Assembly: GCA_014529385.2 (NCBI GenBank)
Contig: CM043943.1
Coordinates: 101,175,355 to 101,239,354, forward strand
Source: Adiantum capillus-veneris
Taxonomy: Eukaryota; Streptophyta; Polypodiopsida; Polypodiales; Pteridaceae
Reading direction: 5' to 3'
DNA length: 64,000 bases
A program made the position numbers and the translations under genes. Each line of letters begins with the position of its first letter. Position 1 is the first letter of the stretch. The notes under the pieces were generated by a model. That model was given only the letters and a program-made list of their open reading frames with translations, was not told the DNA's origin and did not search any database. Shown piece by piece: positions 52,005 to 61,075 of this stretch.

Positions 52005-54207
52005 TCTAGAGATAACCCGACTCTCTATTCTATTTACCATAATGTAACCCTCGAATATACTTTAACCCTTGGCAATCATTGACTTTCAAAATCAGCCAAC
52101 TGTACATAGTATGCCTTGCTCTCCTAAAAAAATTTGTTATCTACTGTATGCCCCACCACATGGGTTAGATGTATGAACTGCTACTTAGATAAAAGAGCCT
52201 GGTGGTTACTTTTCTCATAATTGGGATGTACAAAAGTATTTAACCAATATTATGTGACTTTGGTCGACATGAGTGCCTTGATTATTCTGACTATCTGGAA
52301 GTGTGTGGATGCATTTTCTTTCCCCCCCTTTCTGACGCGCTCTATTTTGGGATGGTCGAAGCATGGATGCCACTCTGTACTTGGGGGAATCGGTGGTGAT
52401 TAAAGACATTGTTGATGCCGTGTGATCCTTTCCCGGATATAGGCCTGGCTAAGCAAGATTCGAGGAGATTGTCGTGCTATATAAGGTGAGCTACAAGCTC
52501 ACTTGGTATTCATTCTGCAAGTGTGTGTGTGTTCTCTCATTGTGTGTATACTCTATATTGGTATGTTCATCATACAAAGCTACACTTGAGGGTCTACAAA
52601 GTATGGCCCCTAGCAAGAAAAACATGGTGGATACTACTGAGGTAAGGAGGATTTTTTTTTTTTGCTTCAAACATTTTTTACACTGTTTCAAGTAAGGCAT
52701 GATATGTTCTCCCAAGGGGAGGGAATTTGGACTTATTGCTACAGCAAGTGCTGGTGGTATTTAAATTGAATTTAATGAATCTTGTAAGTTTAGGAATTGA
52801 GGGGGGTTATTCTCGTACTACTGCTCTTTGGGCTCTTTTTTGATAAAAAGTGTTGCATGGATTCTTTTGGTTGGGGTTTTGACTTGCCAACCGATCCGGT
52901 ACCAACTACTGTTTGCATAGCTAACTGGCTACTGCTTTATGCGGCCTTATGTAGGGAAGTTTCTGCTGGTCTCGGGTGATACTAATAGTTAGTATCCGCT
53001 AGCCTTCATATATGTATACGGTTGTTATGATTGCCTTTAGTATCCGATAGCTTGTATACTATATATATACAGGTGGTATGCATACAGGTGTTATGATTGC
53101 ATACTATGTATACAGGTAGTTCTAGATGTATTAAGACAGCCAGAGCCGTTGGTATTGATGACAAAATGATAGTAATGATCGGCAATAGCTTCTCTTACTT
53201 CTCTTGTTTTTGAGGTTTTAGTTAAGGCTTGCTGATCAAGGCATTGACAAATGACGATTAAAACTCTTAATAATGCTCTTCTAGTACTGGTCTTCTCAGA
53301 TATCTGAACGTAAGTATACTAGTTGGTCTCTAGCGGACAGCTAGCTTGCATAATATAACTAATTATTGTTTTTGAACCATTTGGCTTGCCTGTATCTCAA
53401 TGGAGTAGTCTCCCCCACCTTCTTTGCTGGGAAGATGAAAACATAATACTATACCTGCTCTGGAGGAGATTTTAAATTGGAGTATTGAGGCAAGGCCTTT
53501 TTTGCATGTCTATGGATATATAGGATAGATGTTACTTATGTGAACAAGTACTGGTTGTCGTCTTTTTCGGCCATTGGAAGGTAAGTGTATTTGTTGTTCT
53601 TGGGTGGCAGCTAGATTTTAGAATTGGAGTATTTTTTTCGAATCGGATTGCTTGCATATCTCTTGATATGGTGGTGTTTTTCCCCCACCTTCTTTGTTGG
53701 GATGAGTAAACATGATACTATACCTGCTCATAAGTGCATTCTACAAGCAAGAATATTGGGGGTAGATATTCTTGGTTGGCTATAGATAGATTAGCTAGAT
53801 GTTTCATATAAACACAGGTTTGCATTTCAAAACATGGATTCCAATTGGTGGCACCAATTATTGACCTGGATAAAGGTGGATTTTTTGTATAAATATAGGG
53901 CAATGAAATATGGGAAACTGTTTGTACGTGATGGTTTCTTACAGATGCTGCTCTCTTTGCCAGAATCAAACATTTTTAGATGTAGCTTCATTTGAAAATA
54001 ATGTTGCATCTGGGACTGTGATATAGTATTCGGCCTAAATTTTGGTCGGGTTCGACCATATAACCAGTCATTTTGGGAGGCTATTAATCGCCTATGTTCA
54101 GTATCTTGTCCTCTTTATGGTATATAGGAGCTGTTGTTATTGATTCTGCTTCACACTTACTTCTCCTTTATATGGTATATATAATGTAATTGTTCAAGTG
54201 GGAGTTG
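51995..54207 (+). mobile_element. Right 2.2-kb direct repeat of the RT element
   Basis: Copy of 44399-46634, including the TATA box (52478-52484) and first exon (52603-52641). It ends abruptly at 54207, eight bases before another CT tract. This suggests a second, 3'-truncated unit lying head-to-tail behind the first. Confidence 0.85.
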
Positions 54208-54210
54208 CTA

Positions 54211-54212
<2 letters not shown>

Positions 54213-54243
<31 letters not shown>
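54213..54243 (+). repeat. (CT)n microsatellite at the right border of the RT element
   Basis: About 15 CT units directly after the truncated end of the right repeat. With the tract at 44309 it brackets the whole insertion. Confidence 0.95.
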
Positions 54244-54249
<6 letters not shown>

Positions 54250-54750
54250 AATCCAAGTGTGCATTTGTTACCATAAATAGTACACATATTTTTTGGTTGT
54301 AAAAAACTATTTATTGTGGTCGTACAATCCATTTAGTGCATGTCGGCGTGCTCCATTGAAAACGGTAATGGCATTAGGGGAATTTTGAGGTAATTTTTGT
54401 GCCTTTTAGCGTGTAGAGAGAGAGTGGTCTCAACCAATGGTTGAAGAGCTTCCGTTACGGAACCTCTATTTTTGAAAACTCACAAAAAAGCAAATATTCT
54501 ATCTTTACCGCAACTTTGAGCTGGTAAATAGCAATGTAAACAAGTAAAAGTGCAAAGGCATTCAATCGCTGTCGCTTTTAGAAAGACGTACTTCTCATAT
54601 TATATTGTTTTCATTTTGCACGTCGTCATCATAAAACAACGTTTGGATTCTATCTCATGATCTTTTCCAGATTTGAACCGTTTTTTGCACATTCTGCTTA
54701 TTCTTCTCTTGAACTCAGGCTAAACTTCTCTGCTCATTTCTTTTTTCACC
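54244..54750 (+). other. Upstream region of the chromatin-transposon cluster
   Basis: Non-coding; probable promoter of the BAH-like gene. No clear TATA box was identified. The start codon context downstream (tttcaccATGGaa) is favourable. If the cluster is one transposon, its left end lies here or further left. Confidence 0.4.
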
Positions 54751-56055
54751 ATGGAATCTTCATCACGATCAAAACGACCAAGAACTTCCATTGAAGCCAT
54801 TGTCACTTACAACACGACTGATCAAAATGGAGAATGGATTCCAATAACTATACACAAAGGAACGTGGATACTGATGCAACAGAACAAGAGAATAAAGTCT
54901 TCCACCAAAAACTCTTTCTTGGCGGGATGGAAGGGTATTGTTAAAGATTTCAGCTTTGGCGACAACAAAAAATCAATCAAAGAGGTGCTGGTGCAGCATG
55001 TGTACATGCATAAAGATCTGCATATTGACTCAGAGAGTTCTGTATTTCCATTACATAGACCAAACTGTAAGTCTCTTAACTTAAATCCTTATTTGTAATG
55101 CATGTTGTATAAGGTTATTTGTTGTACAGATTTGTATCCTTCAAACATTATGGAATGGCAGCCAATAGAATGTGTTATAAATATTCTGGATGTGTGTCAT
55201 GGATCAATTGGTGAAGAAATATACAAGGGAAGGACTAAGGGTTCATTGGCAGAGAATGGAATATTCTTCTTTGACCATTATTATGTTCCACCTAGAAGGA
55301 CTGGAGAACTTGGAGCCACAACCAAGCTAGACTTGCCTGATTTCAAAAGTGGAGAATGGTCACTCCCTAGCTCAAATACAAGTGAGGGCTATAGGTGCAA
55401 ACTGTTTTGTGAGATTCAAAAGTGTTTGAAAGCAAACAGAGCAAGCAAACAGAGTAGAATTTCTATATTCATGCCCATTACAGTTTTTGTAGACTTCTTC
55501 TCTAATGCTGAAGTCAGAAAATCTAGAACAATGTTTTCAGTGAAGACTTTAGACTCAACAAATGTACTTGAATTTGTGGATGAGGGTTGGAACACCAAAA
55601 CAGTGAATGGAATCACTTGTAATGTGCAAGCTGGCTCAATTGCTTGCAAATACATGATAGGGACACAAAACTTCATTATGTCATTTTATTACAGAAGATG
55701 GCACTATGTTGGTGGTCAGCTAACTCCACTTGATCAAGACATGGAGGACTTCATTGACAGCCCAATAGAAGACATTGATATATGGGTAAACAATGAGCAT
55801 CTCTCAATTGTAAAGATAAGAGGCATGTGTAGCTTACATCAATTGAGATTGGACCTGCAAAATGATGAAATTGAACTGCCCACAACATTCTGCTTTCAAA
55901 TAAATGGTGGAAAGGTAACTGCTATCCCTAAAAGTCTCTTGTTCTCTTATTGGTTCTTAATTTAACTTGGACTGTTTTTGTAGGTATCAAAAAGGAATGA
56001 AAAGAGGCTACAGTGCAAGGACATCTTGGATGGCATTGTACATTTGGTGCCTTAA
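54751..56055 (+). CDS. Element-encoded BAH-like protein with ubiquitin-like C-terminus
   Basis: Three exons, 54751-55066, 55130-55914 and 55984-56055, with GT-AG borders, join into an uninterrupted 390-residue frame. Residues about 33-165 show the texture of a BAH domain: KGTWILMQQ, FLAGWKGIVKDF, KEVLVQHVYMHKDL, LYPSNIMEWQPIECVINILDV and GIFFFDHYYVPP. BAH domains bind nucleosomes or histone tails (Orc1, CMT3 and Sir3 types). Residues 320-390 (IDIWVNNEHLSIV, SLHQLRLDLQ, FCFQINGGKVS, CKDILDGIVHLVP) follow the beta-grasp pattern of ubiquitin but lack a C-terminal GG, so conjugation is unlikely. The middle part (166-310) is unrecognised. A pseudogene homologue at 39862-41242 shares the first intron. 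The gene converges on the histone-Ulp1 gene. Coding status is firm; both domain names are by-eye assignments. Confidence 0.75.
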
Positions 56056-56070
56056 ACATCCTTCAAGGCA

Positions 56071-56160
56071 ATTTTGTAACACATGACCTACAAGGATCTT
56101 ATTTTGTATCACATGACCTGCAAGGATCTTGTTTTGTATCACATGACCTGCAAGGATCTT
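56071..56160 (+). repeat. Three 30-bp tandem repeats downstream of the BAH-like gene
   Basis: Three exact-length 30-bp units ('attttgta..cacatgacct', then 'caaggatctt') at 56071, 56101 and 56131, with few differences. They are followed by a hairpin-forming 'aagatctaaaaggatctt' and an AATAAA-like signal at about 56164, so they probably lie in the 3' UTR or terminator region. Confidence 0.9.
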
Positions 56161-56304
56161 ATTGAAATAAAGATCTAAAAGGATCTTTATTTTGTTATTG
56201 ATATGCAAATTTTCCAAACATCAATGATTTTACTTCAATGATTTGATTTTGTAACAGAGTCTTAAAACAAGGTGATCAAAATGTATTCAATTTCAAATAT
56301 TTGC

Positions 56305-56400
56305 AATTACATAGACAATTGGATACAAGTGGGCTATAGAATAGACAATTGGATACAAGTGGGAAGCTTGATACAAGTGGGCTACAATTAGAGTGGGCTA
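56305..56400 (+). repeat. Short tandem repeat between convergent genes
   Basis: 'atagacaattggatacaagt' occurs twice 30 bp apart, followed by two shorter 'gatacaagtggg/gtgggctaca' words. It lies just past the stop codon of the minus-strand histone-Ulp1 gene. Confidence 0.8.
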
Positions 56401-56407
56401 CAAAAAG

Positions 56408-58486
56408 CTAGAATAGTTTTCTGCCAGGAGTTTTCCTGTCCCTAGGGGTTGGTGCTTTTGCAGTGGGCTCTTTTGTCCTGGGAGATTTTCTTGTGGGCTC
56501 TTTGGCAGGAGGGCTTGAGGGCTGCTTCCTCTTTCTCTTATCATCCATCTCTTCACTTGCCTTTTCCTGCTCACCACTCTCTTCTTCCTCTTCACTTCCC
56601 TTTTCCTCTTCTAGTTTTGCTTTCCCCTTTGCCTTTTCTAGCTTTGCTTTCCCCTTCTCTTCAACATCATCATCTTTAAATACCTCTTGCAGTTGTCCAT
56701 TTGCTTCAATCATATACTTGATAATCTTTGCTCTTGTCAACCATACATGGTTCTCACTATAGCACTCTCTGTTGATCTATACAAGGCAATAGAAAGCAAG
56801 TTTTAGGAACAATAAAATGAGAAAAAATACAGCTGGCAAATATGAAATATGCTATACTTCTATATTCGGATTGTCATTGCAGTATATGAAGTCCAAGAGG
56901 AGCTTGGCATTTGTCACTACCCTCCATCCACATGAATGGCTTTCAGGCTGGATTGGAACCTGCAACTCATTACATGTATTTATGGGAAAAAATATTTGAG
57001 GATAATCCATTGAAGTGAACAAAGCATAAAGAATTCCAACCTTCACAACTGAAAATTGGATTTCAGTCAGCATCTTTGGCATGGGTGGACAATTATCCAG
57101 TGTCTCTATAAATCTTGTAGCAGCACTGTCCAAAATTCTTTATTAAAAGTATGTGCTTGAGGTTCTGCTTGTGGTTTACAAAATGTGTCTGCTACTATAC
57201 TTACAATTTTGCTTGACCATGTACTCCAACAAGAGAATTGACAAAGTAGCATTTTCTTTTCACAATATCAATTGCAATTAAACTCCAATGTGAGCTATAA
57301 AAACAAGCCTCAGTTAGCCTTCTAACATGAATTAGTAAATTCTCTTCACAAGGTGTAGGTAGGAAACTTACCTCTCATGATAAGGAATCAAGAAAATTTC
57401 ATAGATTTCCAAGTCCACATGAATCAACCACTTTGTGAGCTCTCTAATATTTGTCTCTATCCTGAGAAAGTGGGAGATAGAAGGGTCTAAAAATTCCACC
57501 TTTTGTTGAAGGTCTGGTTCATATGTATGCATCATTAACCTGGTACAAGATATTGTTATATAAAGAGTTCTTGCTATAAACAAAAATACAGAGGAAAACA
57601 AAAACAACCTGAGGCATGTGATAAGGAGTGGAGAATTCATCTCCTTGGTCCAGTCCTTGAGAATTTCCAAGGTCTCAGAGTCAAGTGAATTGTAATCCTC
57701 CCTAGGATCCTCCTCACTGAATAGAGCGACAGCAAAACCAGTAGGATTGACACGCCTCAAGAGGGGCACTAGCTGAGGTTCCAACAGGTCAAGCTCCTTT
57801 CTCTCTACAATTTCCTTGTCTTCCTTTGCTCTCTTTTTCCTTTCCTTTTCCTCTTCTTCAGTAATATCAACTACTCCTACTTCAAGCTCCTTGGGCTTCC
57901 TCCATGGAGGAATGTTGAGAATATTAAAGGCCTTAATATCATGCATAGGGACAGGCTCCAACATTCTTGAAAACCTGTATCTCAGCCTCCTGAGAGTGAT
58001 CATGTCTTTGTCCATCAAAGTAACCCTATGGGCATGAGCTGCACAGATATAGGCATCTTGGAAAATCTCAATCATAAAGTCCTCAGAAGCCTCCTGGATA
58101 CATGCCAATGCAGTTCTAGTCCACCTCATGTCAATCTTGTACTCCTCTGCAACTTGTCTGCATAGTCTTTGGAAGGGCAGTTTGGGAATTGCAAGATTGA
58201 TGGCCTTTATGGCCTTCCTTATCTCTCTTAGACATTTGACCCCCTGCTTGAACTTTCTCTTTGTAAGGAGAGGCTTAAGCTGCAGTGGCTTGGAAGCTTT
58301 CCTCTGATGTGTAGTTTTTCTTTTGCTTGGTTGAGGGTCAGGTGTGCTTGGTTTAGGGTCCTTCCTTTGAGATGTGCTCTTCTTTGGTTTGGAAGTACCA
58401 GCTGAAGCTTTGCTAGGCTGAGCTTCTTCTTCATCTTTGGATAGAAGCTTATCAACCTTCCTTGCAGTCTTCTTGGTCCTTGCCAT
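56408..58486 (-). CDS. Histone H3/CENH3-like domain fused to Ulp1 protease
   Basis: Five exons on the minus strand (58486-57609, 57539-57372, 57294-57205, 57125-56858, 56776-56408) join in frame into 590 residues without stops. The start at 58486 gives MARTKKTARK, copying the H3 tail around K4 and K9. A basic tail to residue 80 precedes a histone fold at 82-172: CLREIRK, PKLPFQRLCRQVAEEYKIDM, RWTRTALACIQEASEDF and HAHRVTLMDKD. The RWT and RVTLM features recall plant CENH3, but loop 1 has ordinary H3 length. After an acidic, lysine-rich linker comes a C48 protease with His351 (SHWSLIAID), Asn368 in place of the usual Asp, Gln438 and Cys444 (QPESHSCG). His-to-Asn (17) and Gln-to-Cys (6) spacing equals that of yeast Ulp1. 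The last exon is a highly charged Lys/Glu tail. Ulp1 enzymes cut SUMO precursors and conjugates. Donors at exons 1 and 4 are weak. Confidence 0.85.
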
Positions 58487-58599
58487 CCTCAAAAGGGATA
58501 GGAATGATTGTTACACAACAAACATTGGTAAAAAAAGTAAACGATGTATATTTAATTTTTATTATTACTTTATCAAAGTAAACTCCTCCTTTTCGACAT

Positions 58600-58974
58600 A
58601 GTGGCACACATTTCCATACAAAGTGGAACACATTGCGGTGACACCCCATACGCGAAATCACAAAGGGACCAATGTCCTCACACTTACGATGATCGCGCAC
58701 GGGGTGACAGAGCGGTACATAGAGGCGGTGAGCACAGTCCTCTCACTTACCAATATCGCACACGGGGTGACGGGAGTCCCAAGCGGTGAAAACCTCTTAA
58801 ACCTCTTGAGACACATATTGTATGCATGGTGAAAATAGTGGCACACATTGCGGTACACATCGTAAACATGATCACACTTGTGGACATAGTGGAACACATT
58901 GCTTTGAAACTCCGTACGCGAAATGACAAAGGAGGCAAAGTCTTCTCACTTACGAATATCGTGCACGGGGTGAC
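58600..58974 (+). promoter_or_regulatory. Direct repeats in the divergent promoter region
   Basis: The region between the histone-Ulp1 gene (minus) and the acidic-protein gene (plus) is GC-richer than its surroundings. A block of about 110-130 bp at 58600-58708 recurs at 58839-58974, sharing 'gtggaacacattgc', 'tacgcgaaat', 'acaaagg' and 'gcacggggtgac'. The last word with its flank 'cacttac' occurs a third time at 58743-58771. Such spaced repeats could be binding sites for an element-encoded protein or promoter elements. Confidence 0.75.
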
Positions 58975-59577
58975 GGTCAAAGCGCTCGAAGTTTTGGGTT
59001 GTGGAAGTGCGAGAACCGGGTAAAACATCCTTCAAAATGCGCTTAGTTTGGGCTCTAAGGAGGTTTATATAGGGTGCATGGCGCAAGTCCCTAGGCGCAT
59101 AAAAACTAGCCGTTGGACCAAACTTCGAGGCGGAAACCGATTTGCACACCCCCCGAGGCGGCGTTTTTGGCCATAAAAAGAACCTACCCAACCCGTTTTT
59201 TCGCTTATTGTCATTCACAAGGCTTCGAAATTAAGCCTCCAACCCTCCAAGTGACACACCGCGACACCCGTGCGCGATTTTGGGAGACGTCGACCTCTTC
59301 CTAGCAATAGGAAATCGCGTACCAAGTGTCACTCCCTGCGCGTAGTTAGTGAGTGTCGAGTTTCTCTTAACCCCTCACAGTTCGCATAGCAAGCGACAAA
59401 CTTAGCGTGTCACAATTTTATGTAATTATTTTTTGCTTGCGCTTAATTTGTGCGCTTAATTTGCTTGACAATTTTGTGCTTTTAATTTGTTTGTAGACTT
59501 GATATAAAGAAGGGTGGTTAATGTCTTGATAGACTTCTCGTTTCTCTTTTTCAGCTGAGCATTTGTCGATTGTCATA
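58975..59577 (+). promoter_or_regulatory. Upstream region of the acidic-protein gene, with TATA-like box
   Basis: 'ggtttatatagggtgc' (TATATA at 59066-59071) is a plausible TATA box on the plus strand. A pyrimidine tract with 'tttctctttttcag' ends at about 59553, 25 bp before the first ATG, and could be the acceptor of a 5'-UTR intron. Region 59250-59370 has several CpG-rich words (cgcgat, gcgcgtag). Confidence 0.4.
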
Positions 59578-61069
59578 ATGGATACATAGGATATACAAGA
59601 GACGGCTGATGACAGGCTGATGTCTTTTCTTTACAAAGTTAATGAACTTACAAGATTTCAAAGTGTGAAACAGATTTTTAATGCTGCCTTTGATCTTCAA
59701 GCACTTGTGGATGGCTTCTCTACACAAATTAGTGACTTGAAAGAGATATACAGAATTGATCAGAGATCACAGGCTTGACAATCTTGTTCATTTTGTTGAT
59801 ATATGCAAAGCAGGTAGCTTGTCAAGGACAGGTATTGCAAAGAAGTGGTCAAGCCTTCATCCAGACTGGCAAAAGATCATAAAGCCTTGCAAATTATCTG
59901 GTAATATGCATTGCCAGTTGGTAGATTATGACCTTCGACTTATCATTTTCTTCAGTGTACTCCCAACACCAGAGGGCAAAGAGATTCCAAAGCAGATTTC
60001 CCAGGCTGAGGAGGACCAAGAGAAAGAGAAGATAGAGATGGAGTTCCATGAAGAGAAAGAGAAGCTACAAAGCACTGAGATGCTGGACATTGCAAAATTT
60101 AAAGCAGAAAACATCACTAAAGTGGAAAATGTTGACATTGAGGATGAAGATGTTAATCCTTTGCATTGCACAGCAACATTTCCCACATACAAAGTTAGCA
60201 AAAAGGAATATGTTTTGCTGAATGACATTCAACATCTTTTTGATCTAAGGGAAGATTATGCTTTGGCAGTTTTGGGTGAGTGGGGATCTAATGACATAGG
60301 ATTTATTGATTACTCACCTTGCCCCTTAGCAGTCTTGGACAAAGAGGCAGAAAATTTTATTGACAGCTCAAGTGTTGGAAAGCATGTGCAGGACATTGTT
60401 CTGAGATATGAGCAACAGGGTGTACCTTCTGAAGAGGAGTTCAATGAGATCCAGAAAAGGCTTAAAATAGAGCATATGGGAGAGGAAAAGACCAGAGATT
60501 ATGAAGTAAGGCCAACTAGATCCATTGATATATGGGAACCTACCTTGTTTGAGGAGGATGAGTCTCCTAAGGTATGTTAATGACCATTTTTCCCTGTCTT
60601 ATTAATGTGTTGAACAATTAACCAAGACATATTTTTGCAGATTGAAATACTGGACACAGACAAATTCCTTGGCAGGGGGAAGGGTTCCAGACCCTTAAAT
60701 TTAGGAAGGAACCAGAGCTTGGGACACTTTATTGGGAAGCTCAACAAAGAGACTATCATTATATTCCATAACAAGTTTACAAGAGAACCATTGCTGCCAA
60801 TGCTTGCAATTAAAGCACTTGCAAAGGTTGTTGCTTCATATCAGCTTCCTCCAGGGTTCGAGAAGTTAATATTGGTGGAAAAGAAGGAAGCCATCAGAAT
60901 TTTTGGATTCTTCCCTGGCCTTACTGGTTCTAGAGCTGGTTATTTTGCAACAATGGCATCCTATGTGCTTGCCCACTCTGGGGACCTCAAGAGACAAATG
61001 ATAGGCTACAATAAGCAGAAGTTTCTGAAGTTTAGGGGTGAAGTTGATGTACCTTCATCAAAAGACTGA
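59578..61069 (+). CDS. Acidic accessory protein of the element (unrecognised, damaged start)
   Basis: The main frame runs from about 59756 to 60571, then splices (gtatgt donor, tttttgcag acceptor at 60640) to 60641-61069, giving about 415 residues. Upstream, a frame from ATG 59578 has a stop at codon 4; the ATG at 59620 is in the same frame and reads MSFLYKVNELTRFQSVKQIF. It would need a one-base shift near 59735-59770 to join the main frame, so this copy may be broken there. The protein has a Glu/Lys-rich helical stretch (about residues 80-120 of the main frame), two small globular-looking blocks and a C-terminal block with LPMLAIKALAKVVASYQLPP and FGFFPGLTGSRAGYFA. I recognise no family. 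It lies between the histone-Ulp1 and transposase genes and converges on the latter, with only 6 bp between stops. Confidence 0.6.
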
Positions 61070-61075
61070 CTTTGC

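Noticed and set aside
57609-58486. Ordinary host histone H3 or host CENH3 gene
   Set aside because: The tail is much too long, the fold is diverged, it is fused in frame to a protease, and it has a broken homologue in the same transposon-like arrangement.
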